From Glandiceps talaboti (Eukaryota; Hemichordata; Enteropneusta; Spengelidae): a stretch of DNA of 64,000 bases. The number at the start of each line of letters is the position of its first letter. The stretch's first letter is position 1. The notes beneath the pieces are model-generated. The model was not told the DNA's origin. It was given only the letters and a program-made list of their open reading frames with translations, and ran no database searches. The stretch is from NCBI RefSeq assembly GCF_964340395.1, contig NC_135558.1, forward strand, positions 20,423,871-20,487,870. Reading direction: 5' to 3'. Shown piece after piece: positions 1 to 12,555 of the stretch. A program made the translations under genes and the position numbers.

Positions 1-180
1 CTGATACGGCGATCTATGTGTTCACTCACATATTACGATTACAGTTTTAAGTCAGTACGAATAACTTCTCTCGCCATTTAAAAAAAAAATTACTGCCCCC
101 AAAAATAGGGTTGGTCGGGTTATCGGAAAAAACGCATTGTTTCTGTTTACTGGTAACTGGTATTAAACGAGTCGTTAGTG

Positions 181-187
181 TATATAA
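181..187 (+). promoter_or_regulatory. TATA-like box of the 5S gene (unit 1 as example)
   Basis: TATATAA lies 32-26 bp upstream of the 5S start and recurs at this distance in nearly every unit. A TATA-like element near -30 is known to help TFIIIB placement on 5S genes of several invertebrates; that role here is inferred. Units 8, 16, 28, 48, 50, 67 and 69 carry GTGTATAACC instead. Confidence 0.7.
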
Positions 188-212
188 CCTTATAACTTTG
201 CTGTAAGTACTT

Positions 213-330
213 GCCTACGGCCATACTACGTAGAAAACACCGGTTCTCGTCCGATCACCGAAGTTAAGCTGCGTCGGGCGTGGTTAGTACTTGGATGGGA
301 GACCGCCTGGGAATACCACGTGCCGTAGGC
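213..330 (+). rRNA. 5S rRNA gene, unit 1 of 74
   Basis: Gene for the 5S RNA of the large ribosomal subunit. The ends GCCTACGGC and GCCGTAGGC pair perfectly as helix I. Diagnostic 5S stretches are CCGATCACCGAAGTTAAGC and TTAGTACTTGGATGGGAGAC. At 118 nt plus one or two trailing bases it has the normal length. Spacer type A. This copy is the reference for the rest. Confidence 0.97.
262..309 (+). promoter_or_regulatory. 5S internal control region (unit 1 as example)
   Basis: By alignment to the general 5S layout, box A covers about 5S positions 50-64, the intermediate element 67-72 and box C 80-97 (TGGATGGGAGACCGCC region). These bind TFIIIA in other eukaryotes. Positions are transferred from the family, not measured here. 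Confidence 0.75.
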
Positions 331-342
331 GTTTCTATTATA

Positions 343-352
343 TTTTTTTTTT
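343..352 (+). terminator. Pol III T-run terminator (unit 1 as example)
   Basis: A run of ten T begins 13 bp after the helix I end of the 5S gene. Runs of 8-12 T sit at the same place in all units. Pol III stops at four or more T, so the primary transcript would carry a short 3' trailer. Confidence 0.8.
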
Positions 353-397
353 CATTTCTTTTCATTTTACTCGAGATATGTTTGTATGATTATTTTT
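351..397 (+). repeat. intra-unit 47-bp direct repeat, first copy (unit 1)
   Basis: A T-rich segment with core ACTCGAGATATGTTTG follows the terminator. The same 47 bp recurs exactly 155 bp downstream (506-552), so each spacer carries it twice, flanking a 100-bp GC-richer module. Confidence 0.9.
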
Positions 398-505
398 TTT
401 ATCGTTACGAGTCTTACGACAATGACGTGAACTGCTCGGGGTTGCGCCTCTTGTGACGAGCGCCATCTACGACAAAAAGTAACATTAGGTATTTTATTTT
501 ATTTT

Positions 506-552
506 TTCATTTCTTTTCATTTTACTCGAGATATGTTTGTATGATTATTTTT
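506..552 (+). repeat. intra-unit 47-bp direct repeat, second copy (unit 1)
   Basis: Second copy of the 351-397 repeat. After it the unit continues into CAACTTGTTCTGAGAGC. In many units (types B, C, G and others) this copy reads GATATATTTG in place of GATATGTTTG, so the two copies are partly distinguishable. Confidence 0.9.
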
Positions 553-848
553 CAACTTGTTCTGAGAGCAACGAACACCCTGAGCAACAACCACCTGTAG
601 CAACAACATACGACATACCGTGAATACAGTATCTATCTGATACGGCGATCTATGTGTTCACTCACATATTACGATTACAGTTTTAAGTCAGTACGAATAA
701 CTTCTCTCGCCATTTAAAAAAAAAATTACTGCCCCCAAAAATAGGGTTGGTCGGGTTATCGGAAAAAACGCATTGTTTCTGTTTACTGGTAACTGGTATT
801 AAACGAGTCGTTAGTGTATATAACCTTATAACTTTGCTGTAAGTACTT

Positions 849-966
849 GCCTACGGCCATACTACGTAGAAAACACCGGTTCTCGTCCGATCACCGAAGT
901 TAAGCTGCGTCGGGCGTGGTTAGTACTTGGATGGGAGACCGCCTGGGAATACCACGTGCCGTAGGC
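849..966 (+). rRNA. 5S rRNA gene, unit 2
   Basis: Intact, no difference from unit 1 seen. Spacer type B. Confidence 0.96.
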
Positions 967-1481
967 GTTTCTATTATATTTTTTTTTTCATTTCTTTTCA
1001 TTTTACTCGAGATATGTTTGTATGATCATTTTTTTTATCGTTACGAGTCTTACGACAATGACGTGAACTGCTCGGGGTTGCGCCTCTTGTGACGAGCGCC
1101 ATCTACGACAAAAAGTAACATTAGGTATTTTATATTTTTTTTCATTTCTTTTCATTTTACTCGAGATATATTTGTATGATTATTTTTCAACTTGTTCTGA
1201 GAGCAACGAACACCCTGAGCAACAACCACCTGTAGCAACAACATACGACATACCATGAAAACAGTATCTATCTGATACGGCGATCTATGTGTTCACTCAC
1301 ATATTACGATTACAGTTTTAAGTCAGTACGAATAACTTCTCTCGCCATTTAAAAAAAAAATTACTGCCCCCAAAAATAGGGTTGGTCGGGTTATCGGAAA
1401 AAACGCATTGTTTCTGTTTACTGGTAACTGGTATTAATCGAGTCGTTAGTATATAACCTTATAACTTTGCTGTAAGTACTT

Positions 1482-1599
1482 GCCTACGGCCATACTACGT
1501 AGAAAACACCGGTTCTCGTCCGATCACCGAAGTTAAGCTGCGTCGGGCGTGGTTAGTACTTGGATGGGAGACCGCCTGGGAATACCACGTGCCGTAGGC
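1482..1599 (+). rRNA. 5S rRNA gene, unit 3
   Basis: Intact. Spacer type C, with TTTTTTAATTTC after the terminator. Confidence 0.96.
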
Positions 1600-2122
1600 G
1601 TTTCTATTATATATTTTTTTTTCATTTCTTTTTTAATTTCATTTTACTCGAGATATGTTTGTATGATCATTTTTTTTATCGTTACGAGTCTTACGACAAT
1701 GACGTGAACTGCTCGGGGTTGCGCATCTTGTGACGAGCGCCATCTACGACAAAAAGTAACATTAGGTATTTTATTTTTTTTTTCATTTCTTTTCATTTTA
1801 CTCGAGATATATTTGTATGATTATTTTTCAACTTGTTCTGAGAGCAACGAACACCCTGAGCAACAACCACCTGTAGCAACAACATACGACATACCATGAA
1901 TACAGTATCTATCTGATACGGCGATCTATGTGTTCACTCACATATTACGATTACAGTTTTAAGTCAGTACGAATAACTTCTCTCGCCATTTAAAAAAAAA
2001 ATTACTGCCCCCAAAAATAGAGTTGGTCGGGTTATCGGAAAAAACGCATTGTTTCTGTTTACTGGTAACTGGTATTAAACGAGTCGTTAGTATATAACCT
2101 TATAACTTTGCTGTAAGTACTT

Positions 2123-2240
2123 GCCTACGGCCATACTACGTAGAAAACACCGGTTCTCGTCCGATCACCGAAGTTAAGCTGCGTCGGGCGTGGTTAGTAC
2201 TTGGATGGGAGACCGCCTGGGAATACCACGTGCCGTAGGC
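2123..2240 (+). rRNA. 5S rRNA gene, unit 4
   Basis: Intact. Spacer type D, with AATAGAGTTGG upstream. Confidence 0.96.
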
Positions 2241-2755
2241 GTTTCTATTATATTTTTTTTTTCATTTCTTTTCATTTTACTCGAGATATGTTTGTATGAT
2301 TATTTTTTTTATCGTTACGAGTCTTACGACAATGACGTGAACTGCTCGGGGTTGCGCCTCTTGTGACGAGCGCCATCTACGACAAAAAGTAACATTAGGT
2401 ATTTTATTTTTTTTTTCATTTCTTTTCATTTTACTCGAGATATGTTTGTATGATTATTTTTCAACTTGTTCTGAGAGCAACGAACACCCTGAGCAACAAC
2501 CACCTGTAGCAACAACATACGACATACCGTGAATACAGTATCTATCTGATACGGCGATCTATGTGTTCACTCACATATTACGATTACAGTTTTAAGTCAG
2601 TACGAATAACTTCTCTCGCCATTTAAAAAAAAAATTACTGCCCCCAAAAATAGGGTTGGTCGGGTTATCGGAAAAAACGCATTGTTTCTGTTTACTGGTA
2701 ACTGGTATTAAACGAGTCGTTAGTATATAACCTTATAACTTTGCTGTAAGTACTT

Positions 2756-2873
2756 GCCTACGGCCATACTACGTAGAAAACACCGGTTCTCGTCCGATCA
2801 CCGAAGTTAAGCTGCGTCGGGCGTGGTTAGTACTTGGATGGGAGACCGCCTGGGAATACCACGTGCCGTAGGC
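2756..2873 (+). rRNA. 5S rRNA gene, unit 5
   Basis: Intact. Spacer type E. Confidence 0.96.
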
Positions 2874-3391
2874 GTTTCTATTATATTTTTTTTTTCATTT
2901 CTTTTCATTTTACTCGAGATATGTTTGTATGATTATTTTTTTTATCGTTACGAGTCTTACGACAATGACGTGAACTGCTCGGGGTTGCGCCTCTTGTGAC
3001 GAGCGCCATCTACGACAAAAAGTAACATTAGGTATTTTATTTTATTTTTTCATTTCTTTTCATTTTACTCGAGATATGTTTGTATGATTATTTTTCAACT
3101 TGTTCTGAGAGCAACGAACACCCTGAGCAACAACCACCTGTAGCAACAACATACGACATACCGTGAATACAGTATCTATCTGATACGGCGATCTATGTGT
3201 TCACTCACATATTACGATTACAGTTTTAAGTCAGTACGAATAACTTCTCTCGCCATTTAAAAAAAAAATTACTGCCCCCAAAAATAGGGTTGGTCGGGTT
3301 ATCGGAAAAAACGCATTGTTTCTGTTTACTGGTAACTGGTATTAAACGAGTCGTTAGTGTATATAACCTTATAACTTTGCTGTAAGTACTT

Positions 3392-3509
3392 GCCTACGGC
3401 CATACTACGTAGAAAACACCGGTTCTCGTCCGATCACCGAAGTTAAGCTGCGTCGGGCGTGGTTAGTACTTGGATGGGAGACCGCCTGGGAATACCACGT
3501 GCCGTAGGC
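3392..3509 (+). rRNA. 5S rRNA gene, unit 6
   Basis: Intact. Spacer type A, matching unit 1. Confidence 0.96.
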
Positions 3510-4025
3510 GTTTCTATTATATTTTTTTTTTCATTTCTTTTCATTTTACTCGAGATATGTTTGTATGATTATTTTTTTTATCGTTACGAGTCTTACGACA
3601 ATGACGTGAACTGCTCGGGGTTGCGCCTCTTGTGACGAGCGCCATCTACGACAAAAAGTAACATTAGGTATTTTATTTTATTTTTTCATTTCTTTTCATT
3701 TTACTCGAGATATGTTTGTATGATTATTTTTCAACTTGTTCTGAGAGCAACGAACACCCTGAGCAACAACCACCTGTAGCAACAACATACGACATACCGT
3801 GAATACAGTATCTATCTGATACGGCGATCTATGTGTTCACTCACATATTACGATTACAGTTTTAAGTCAGTACGAATAACTTCTCTCGCCATTTAAAAAA
3901 AAAATTACTGCCCCCAAAAATAGGGTTGGTCGGGTTATCGGAAAAAACGCATTGTTTCTGTTTACTGGTAACTGGTATTAATCGAGTCGTTAGTATATAA
4001 CCTTATAACTTTGCTGTAAGTACTT

Positions 4026-4143
4026 GCCTACGGCCATACTACGTAGAAAACACCGGTTCTCGTCCGATCACCGAAGTTAAGCTGCGTCGGGCGTGGTTAG
4101 TACTTGGATGGGAGACCGCCTGGGAATACCACGTGCCGTAGGC
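4026..4143 (+). rRNA. 5S rRNA gene, unit 7
   Basis: Intact. Spacer type G; terminator is T8. Confidence 0.96.
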
Positions 4144-4657
4144 GTTTCTATTATATTTTTTTTTCATTTCTTTTCATTTTACTCGAGATATGTTTGTATG
4201 ATCATTTTTTTTATCGTTACGAGTCTTACGACAATGACGTGAACTGCTCGGGGTTGCGCCTCTTGTGACGAGCGCCATCTACGACAAAAAGTAACATTAG
4301 GTATTTTATTTTTTTTTTCATTTCTTTTCATTTTACTCGAGATATATTTGTATGATTATTTTTCAACTTGTTCTGAGAGCAACGAACACCCTGAGCAACA
4401 ACCACCTGTAGCAACAACATACGACATACCATGAAAACAGTATCTATCTGATACGGCGATCTATGTGTTCACTCACATATTACGATTACAGTTTTAAGTC
4501 AGTACGAATAACTTCTCTCGCCATTTAAAAAAAAAATTACTGCCCCCAAAAATAGGGTTGGTCGGGTTATCGGAAAAAACGCATTGTTTCTGTTTACTGG
4601 TAACTGGTATTAAACGAGTCGTTAGTGTATAACCTTATAACTTTGCTGTAAGTACTT

Positions 4658-4775
4658 GCCTACGGCCATACTACGTAGAAAACACCGGTTCTCGTCCGAT
4701 CACCGAAGTTAAGCTGCGTCGGGCGTGGTTAGTACTTGGATGGGAGACCGCCTGGGAATACCACGTGCCGTAGGC
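4658..4775 (+). rRNA. 5S rRNA gene, unit 8
   Basis: Intact. Spacer type H; TATA box altered to GTGTATAACC. Confidence 0.96.
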
Positions 4776-5292
4776 GTTTCTATTATATTTTTTTTTTCAT
4801 TTCTTTTCATTTTACTCGAGATATGTTTGTATGATTATTTTTTTTATCGTTACGAGTCTTACGACAATGACGTGAACTGCTCGGGGTTGCGCCTCTTGTG
4901 ACGAGCGCCATCTACGACAAAAAGTAACATTAGTTATTTTTTTTTTTTTTTCATTTCTTTTCATTTTACTCGAGATATGTTTGTATGATTATTTTTCAAC
5001 TTGTTCTGAGAGCAACGAACACCCTGAGCAACAACCACCTGTAGCAACAACATACGACATACCGTGAATACAGTATCTATCTGATACGGCGATCTATGTG
5101 TTCACTCACATATTACGATTACAGTTTTAAGTCAGTACGAATAACTTCTCTCGCCATTTAAAAAAAAAATTACTGCCCCCAAAAATAGGGTTGGTCGGGT
5201 TATCGGAAAAAACGCATTGTTTCTGTTTACTGGTAACTGGTATTAAACGAGTCGTTAGTGTATATAACCTTATAACTTTGCTGTAAGTACTT

Positions 5293-5410
5293 GCCTACGG
5301 CCATACTACGTAGAAAACACCGGTTCTCGTCCGATCACCGAAGTTAAGCTGCGTCGGGCGTGGTTAGTACTTGGATGGGAGACCGCCTGGGAATACCACG
5401 TGCCGTAGGC
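5293..5410 (+). rRNA. 5S rRNA gene, unit 9
   Basis: Intact. Type A upstream; its 3' spacer holds the 155-bp duplication. Confidence 0.96.
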
Positions 5411-5480
5411 GTTTCTATTATATTTTTTTTTTCATTTCTTTTCATTTTACTCGAGATATGTTTGTATGATTATTTTTTTT

Positions 5481-5790
5481 ATCGTTACGAGTCTTACGAC
5501 AATGACGTGAACTGCTCGGGGTTGCGCCTCTTGTGACGAGCGCCATCTACGACAAAAAGTAACATTAGGTATTTTATTTTATTTTTTCATTTCTTTTCAT
5601 TTTACTCGAGATATGTTTGTATGATTATTTTTTTTATCGTTACGAGTCTTACGACAATGACGTGAACTGCTCGGGGTTGCGCCTCTTGTGACGAGCGCCA
5701 TCTACGACAAAAAGTAACATTAGGTATTTTATTTTATTTTTTCATTTCTTTTCATTTTACTCGAGATATGTTTGTATGATTATTTTTCAA
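5481..5790 (+). repeat. 155-bp spacer tandem duplication in unit 9
   Basis: The module starting ATCGTTACGAGTC occurs twice in a row (5481-5635 and 5636-5790). The period equals the distance between the two 47-bp direct repeats of a normal unit, so unit 9 has three 47-bp copies and is 791 bp long. Unequal exchange or slippage between those repeats explains it. Confidence 0.95.
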
Positions 5791-6083
5791 CTTGTTCTGA
5801 GAGCAACGAACACCCTGAGCAACAACCACCTGTAGCAACAACATACGACATACCGTGAATACAGTATCTATCTGATACGGCGATCTATGTGTTCACTCAC
5901 ATATTACGATTACAGTTTTAAGTCAGTACGAATAACTTCTCTCGCCATTTAAAAAAAAAATTACTGCCCCCAAAAATAGGGTTGGTCGGGTTATCGGAAA
6001 AAACGCATTGTTTCTGTTTACTGGTAACTGGTATTAAACGAGTCGTTAGTGTATATAACCTTATAACTTTGCTGTAAGTACTT

Positions 6084-6201
6084 GCCTACGGCCATACTAC
6101 GTAGAAAACACCGGTTCTCGTCCGATCACCGAAGTTAAGCTGCGTCGGGCGTGGTTAGTACTTGGATGGGAGACCGCCTGGGAATACCACGTGCCGTAGG
6201 C
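6084..6201 (+). rRNA. 5S rRNA gene, unit 10
   Basis: Intact. Spacer type B, partner of unit 2. Confidence 0.96.
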
Positions 6202-6716
6202 GTTTCTATTATATTTTTTTTTTCATTTCTTTTCATTTTACTCGAGATATGTTTGTATGATCATTTTTTTTATCGTTACGAGTCTTACGACAATGACGTG
6301 AACTGCTCGGGGTTGCGCCTCTTGTGACGAGCGCCATCTACGACAAAAAGTAACATTAGGTATTTTATATTTTTTTTCATTTCTTTTCATTTTACTCGAG
6401 ATATATTTGTATGATTATTTTTCAACTTGTTCTGAGAGCAACGAACACCCTGAGCAACAACCACCTGTAGCAACAACATACGACATACCATGAAAACAGT
6501 ATCTATCTGATACGGCGATCTATGTGTTCACTCACATATTACGATTACAGTTTTAAGTCAGTACGAATAACTTCTCTCGCCATTTAAAAAAAAAATTACT
6601 GCCCCCAAAAATAGGGTTGGTCGGGTTATCGGAAAAAACGCATTGTTTCTGTTTACTGGTAACTGGTATTAATCGAGTCGTTAGTATATAACCTTATAAC
6701 TTTGCTGTAAGTACTT

Positions 6717-6834
6717 GCCTACGGCCATACTACGTAGAAAACACCGGTTCTCGTCCGATCACCGAAGTTAAGCTGCGTCGGGCGTGGTTAGTACTTGGAT
6801 GGGAGACCGCCTGGGAATACCACGTGCCGTAGGC
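6717..6834 (+). rRNA. 5S rRNA gene, unit 11
   Basis: Intact. Spacer type C, partner of unit 3. Confidence 0.96.
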
Positions 6835-7357
6835 GTTTCTATTATATATTTTTTTTTCATTTCTTTTTTAATTTCATTTTACTCGAGATATGTTTGTATG
6901 ATCATTTTTTTTATCGTTACGAGTCTTACGACAATGACGTGAACTGCTCGGGGTTGCGCATCTTGTGACGAGCGCCATCTACGACAAAAAGTAACATTAG
7001 GTATTTTATTTTTTTTTTCATTTCTTTTCATTTTACTCGAGATATATTTGTATGATTATTTTTCAACTTGTTCTGAGAGCAACGAACACCCTGAGCAACA
7101 ACCACCTGTAGCAACAACATACGACATACCATGAATACAGTATCTATCTGATACGGCGATCTATGTGTTCACTCACATATTACGATTACAGTTTTAAGTC
7201 AGTACGAATAACTTCTCTCGCCATTTAAAAAAAAAATTACTGCCCCCAAAAATAGAGTTGGTCGGGTTATCGGAAAAAACGCATTGTTTCTGTTTACTGG
7301 TAACTGGTATTAAACGAGTCGTTAGTATATAACCTTATAACTTTGCTGTAAGTACTT

Positions 7358-7475
7358 GCCTACGGCCATACTACGTAGAAAACACCGGTTCTCGTCCGAT
7401 CACCGAAGTTAAGCTGCGTCGGGCGTGGTTAGTACTTGGATGGGAGACCGCCTGGGAATACCACGTGCCGTAGGC
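7358..7475 (+). rRNA. 5S rRNA gene, unit 12
   Basis: Intact. Spacer type D, partner of unit 4. Confidence 0.96.
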
Positions 7476-7990
7476 GTTTCTATTATATTTTTTTTTTCAT
7501 TTCTTTTCATTTTACTCGAGATATGTTTGTATGATTATTTTTTTTATCGTTACGAGTCTTACGACAATGACGTGAACTGCTCGGGGTTGCGCCTCTTGTG
7601 ACGAGCGCCATCTACGACAAAAAGTAACATTAGGTATTTTATTTTTTTTTTCATTTCTTTTCATTTTACTCGAGATATGTTTGTATGATTATTTTTCAAC
7701 TTGTTCTGAGAGCAACGAACACCCTGAGCAACAACCACCTGTAGCAACAACATACGACATACCGTGAATACAGTATCTATCTGATACGGCGATCTATGTG
7801 TTCACTCACATATTACGATTACAGTTTTAAGTCAGTACGAATAACTTCTCTCGCCATTTAAAAAAAAAATTACTGCCCCCAAAAATAGGGTTGGTCGGGT
7901 TATCGGAAAAAACGCATTGTTTCTGTTTACTGGTAACTGGTATTAAACGAGTCGTTAGTATATAACCTTATAACTTTGCTGTAAGTACTT

Positions 7991-8108
7991 GCCTACGGCC
8001 ATACTACGTAGAAAACACCGGTTCTCGTCCGATCACCGAAGTTAAGCTGCGTCGGGCGTGGTTAGTACTTGGATGGGAGACCGCCTGGGAATACCACGTG
8101 CCGTAGGC
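7991..8108 (+). rRNA. 5S rRNA gene, unit 13
   Basis: Intact. Spacer type E, partner of unit 5. Confidence 0.96.
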
Positions 8109-8626
8109 GTTTCTATTATATTTTTTTTTTCATTTCTTTTCATTTTACTCGAGATATGTTTGTATGATTATTTTTTTTATCGTTACGAGTCTTACGACAA
8201 TGACGTGAACTGCTCGGGGTTGCGCCTCTTGTGACGAGCGCCATCTACGACAAAAAGTAACATTAGGTATTTTATTTTATTTTTTCATTTCTTTTCATTT
8301 TACTCGAGATATGTTTGTATGATTATTTTTCAACTTGTTCTGAGAGCAACGAACACCCTGAGCAACAACCACCTGTAGCAACAACATACGACATACCGTG
8401 AATACAGTATCTATCTGATACGGCGATCTATGTGTTCACTCACATATTACGATTACAGTTTTAAGTCAGTACGAATAACTTCTCTCGCCATTTAAAAAAA
8501 AAATTACTGCCCCCAAAAATAGGGTTGGTCGGGTTATCGGAAAAAACGCATTGTTTCTGTTTACTGGTAACTGGTATTAAACGAGTCGTTAGTGTATATA
8601 ACCTTATAACTTTGCTGTAAGTACTT

Positions 8627-8744
8627 GCCTACGGCCATACTACGTAGAAAACACCGGTTCTCGTCCGATCACCGAAGTTAAGCTGCGTCGGGCGTGGTTA
8701 GTACTTGGATGGGAGACCGCCTGGGAATACCACGTGCCGTAGGC
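8627..8744 (+). rRNA. 5S rRNA gene, unit 14
   Basis: Intact. Spacer type A, partner of unit 6. Confidence 0.96.
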
Positions 8745-9260
8745 GTTTCTATTATATTTTTTTTTTCATTTCTTTTCATTTTACTCGAGATATGTTTGTA
8801 TGATTATTTTTTTTATCGTTACGAGTCTTACGACAATGACGTGAACTGCTCGGGGTTGCGCCTCTTGTGACGAGCGCCATCTACGACAAAAAGTAACATT
8901 AGGTATTTTATTTTATTTTTTCATTTCTTTTCATTTTACTCGAGATATGTTTGTATGATTATTTTTCAACTTGTTCTGAGAGCAACGAACACCCTGAGCA
9001 ACAACCACCTGTAGCAACAACATACGACATACCGTGAATACAGTATCTATCTGATACGGCGATCTATGTGTTCACTCACATATTACGATTACAGTTTTAA
9101 GTCAGTACGAATAACTTCTCTCGCCATTTAAAAAAAAAATTACTGCCCCCAAAAATAGGGTTGGTCGGGTTATCGGAAAAAACGCATTGTTTCTGTTTAC
9201 TGGTAACTGGTATTAATCGAGTCGTTAGTATATAACCTTATAACTTTGCTGTAAGTACTT

Positions 9261-9378
9261 GCCTACGGCCATACTACGTAGAAAACACCGGTTCTCGTCC
9301 GATCACCGAAGTTAAGCTGCGTCGGGCGTGGTTAGTACTTGGATGGGAGACCGCCTGGGAATACCACGTGCCGTAGGC
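9261..9378 (+). rRNA. 5S rRNA gene, unit 15
   Basis: Intact. Spacer type G, partner of unit 7. Confidence 0.96.
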
Positions 9379-9892
9379 GTTTCTATTATATTTTTTTTTC
9401 ATTTCTTTTCATTTTACTCGAGATATGTTTGTATGATCATTTTTTTTATCGTTACGAGTCTTACGACAATGACGTGAACTGCTCGGGGTTGCGCCTCTTG
9501 TGACGAGCGCCATCTACGACAAAAAGTAACATTAGGTATTTTATTTTTTTTTTCATTTCTTTTCATTTTACTCGAGATATATTTGTATGATTATTTTTCA
9601 ACTTGTTCTGAGAGCAACGAACACCCTGAGCAACAACCACCTGTAGCAACAACATACGACATACCATGAAAACAGTATCTATCTGATACGGCGATCTATG
9701 TGTTCACTCACATATTACGATTACAGTTTTAAGTCAGTACGAATAACTTCTCTCGCCATTTAAAAAAAAAATTACTGCCCCCAAAAATAGGGTTGGTCGG
9801 GTTATCGGAAAAAACGCATTGTTTCTGTTTACTGGTAACTGGTATTAAACGAGTCGTTAGTGTATAACCTTATAACTTTGCTGTAAGTACTT

Positions 9893-10010
9893 GCCTACGG
9901 CCATACTACGTAGAAAACACCGGTTCTCGTCCGATCACCGAAGTTAAGCTGCGTCGGGCGTGGTTAGTACTTGGATGGGAGACCGCCTGGGAATACCACG
10001 TGCCGTAGGC
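9893..10010 (+). rRNA. 5S rRNA gene, unit 16
   Basis: Intact. Spacer type H with GTGTATAACC, partner of unit 8. Confidence 0.96.
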
Positions 10011-10527
10011 GTTTCTATTATATTTTTTTTTTCATTTCTTTTCATTTTACTCGAGATATGTTTGTATGATTATTTTTTTTATCGTTACGAGTCTTACGAC
10101 AATGACGTGAACTGCTCGGGGTTGCGCCTCTTGTGACGAGCGCCATCTACGACAAAAAGTAACATTAGTTATTTTTTTTTTTTTTTCATTTCTTTTCATT
10201 TTACTCGAGATATGTTTGTATGATTATTTTTCAACTTGTTCTGAGAGCAACGAACACCCTGAGCAACAACCACCTGTAGCAACAACATACGACATACCGT
10301 GAATACAGTATCTATCTGATACGGCGATCTATGTGTTCACTCACATATTACGATTACAGTTTTAAGTCAGTACGAATAACTTCTCTCGCCATTTAAAAAA
10401 AAAATTACTGCCCCCAAAAATAGGGTTGGTCGGGTTATCGGAAAAAACGCATTGTTTCTGTTTACTGGTAACTGGTATTAAACGAGTCGTTAGTGTATAT
10501 AACTTTATAACTTTGCTGTAAGTACTT

Positions 10528-10645
10528 GCCTACGGCCATACTACGTAGAAAACACCGGTTCTCGTCCGATCACCGAAGTTAAGCTGCGTCGGGCGTGGTT
10601 AGTACTTGGATGGGAGACCGCCTGGGAATACCACGTGCCGTAGGC
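10528..10645 (+). rRNA. 5S rRNA gene, unit 17
   Basis: Intact. Spacer type A; upstream reads AACTTTATAAC where other units have AACCTTATAAC. Confidence 0.96.
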
Positions 10646-11163
10646 GTTTCTATTATATTTTTTTTTTCATTTCTTTTCATTTTACTCGAGATATGTTTGT
10701 ATGATTATTTTTTTTATCGTTACGAGTCTTACGACAATGACGTGAACTGCTCGGGGTTGCGCCTCTTGTGACGAGCGCCATCTACGACAAAAAGTAACAT
10801 TAGGTATTTTATTTTATTTTTTCATTTCTTTTCATTTTACTCGAGATATGTTTGTATGATTATTTTTCAACTTGTTCTGAGAGCAACGAACACCCTGAGC
10901 AACAACCACCTGTAGCAACAACATACGACATACCGTGAATACAGTATCTATCTGATACGGCGATCTATGTGTTCACTCACATATTACGATTACAGTTTTA
11001 AGTCAGTACGAATAACTTCTCTCGCCATTTAAAAAAAAAATTACTGCCCCCAAAAATAGGGTTGGTCGGGTTATCGGAAAAAACGCATTGTTTCTGTTTA
11101 CTGGTAACTGGTATTAAACGAGTCGTTAGTGTATATAACCTTATAACTTTGCTGTAAGTACTT

Positions 11164-11281
11164 GCCTACGGCCATACTACGTAGAAAACACCGGTTCTCG
11201 TCCGATCACCGAAGTTAAGCTGCGTCGGGCGTGGTTAGTACTTGGATGGGAGACCGCCTGGGAATACCACGTGCCGTAGGC
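11164..11281 (+). rRNA. 5S rRNA gene, unit 18
   Basis: Intact. Spacer type B, third copy of that slot. Confidence 0.96.
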
Positions 11282-11796
11282 GTTTCTATTATATTTTTTT
11301 TTTCATTTCTTTTCATTTTACTCGAGATATGTTTGTATGATCATTTTTTTTATCGTTACGAGTCTTACGACAATGACGTGAACTGCTCGGGGTTGCGCCT
11401 CTTGTGACGAGCGCCATCTACGACAAAAAGTAACATTAGGTATTTTATATTTTTTTTCATTTCTTTTCATTTTACTCGAGATATATTTGTATGATTATTT
11501 TTCAACTTGTTCTGAGAGCAACGAACACCCTGAGCAACAACCACCTGTAGCAACAACATACGACATACCATGAAAACAGTATCTATCTGATACGGCGATC
11601 TATGTGTTCACTCACATATTACGATTACAGTTTTAAGTCAGTACGAATAACTTCTCTCGCCATTTAAAAAAAAAATTACTGCCCCCAAAAATAGGGTTGG
11701 TCGGGTTATCGGAAAAAACGCATTGTTTCTGTTTACTGGTAACTGGTATTAATCGAGTCGTTAGTATATAACCTTATAACTTTGCTGTAAGTACTT

Positions 11797-11914
11797 GCCT
11801 ACGGCCATACTACGTAGAAAACACCGGTTCTCGTCCGATCACCGAAGTTAAGCTGCGTCGGGCGTGGTTAGTACTTGGATGGGAGACCGCCTGGGAATAC
11901 CACGTGCCGTAGGC
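11797..11914 (+). rRNA. 5S rRNA gene, unit 19
   Basis: Intact. Spacer type C with a private change, GCGCATATTG near 12037. Confidence 0.96.
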
Positions 11915-12437
11915 GTTTCTATTATATATTTTTTTTTCATTTCTTTTTTAATTTCATTTTACTCGAGATATGTTTGTATGATCATTTTTTTTATCGTTAC
12001 GAGTCTTACGACAATGACGTGAACTGCTCGGGGTTGCGCATATTGTGACGAGCGCCATCTACGACAAAAAGTAACATTAGGTATTTTATTTTTTTTTTCA
12101 TTTCTTTTCATTTTACTCGAGATATATTTGTATGATTATTTTTCAACTTGTTCTGAGAGCAACGAACACCCTGAGCAACAACCACCTGTAGCAACAACAT
12201 ACGACATACCATGAATACAGTATCTATCTGATACGGCGATCTATGTGTTCACTCACATATTACGATTACAGTTTTAAGTCAGTACGAATAACTTCTCTCG
12301 CCATTTAAAAAAAAAATTACTGCCCCCAAAAATAGAGTTGGTCGGGTTATCGGAAAAAACGCATTGTTTCTGTTTACTGGTAACTGGTATTAAACGAGTC
12401 GTTAGTATATAACCTTATAACTTTGCTGTAAGTACTT

Positions 12438-12555
12438 GCCTACGGCCATACTACGTAGAAAACACCGGTTCTCGTCCGATCACCGAAGTTAAGCTGCGTC
12501 GGGCGTGGTTAGTACTTGGATGGGAGACCGCCTGGGAATACCACGTGCCGTAGGC
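12438..12555 (+). rRNA. 5S rRNA gene, unit 20
   Basis: Intact. Spacer type D. Confidence 0.96.

Larger units (their letters stand above)
637..5871 (+). repeat. 8-unit higher-order block, copy 1 (units 2-9)
   Basis: Spacer types run B C D E A G H A. The same order returns at 5872 and 10952. This copy is 5,235 bp because its last unit holds an extra 155-bp duplication. Confidence 0.9.
5872..10951 (+). repeat. 8-unit higher-order block, copy 2 (units 10-17)
   Basis: Same type order B C D E A G H A in 5,080 bp. Even rare spacer differences, such as the TAGTTATT T-run of type H and the GAGTTGG of type D, keep their place relative to copy 1. Confidence 0.9.

Noticed and set aside
1-640. Spliced-leader or snRNA gene within the 5S unit
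   Set aside because: GTAAGTACTT just before the 5S gene and an ATTTTTGG on the minus strand looked like a donor and an Sm site, but their order and spacing do not form an SL RNA or snRNA, and no known snRNA text is present.
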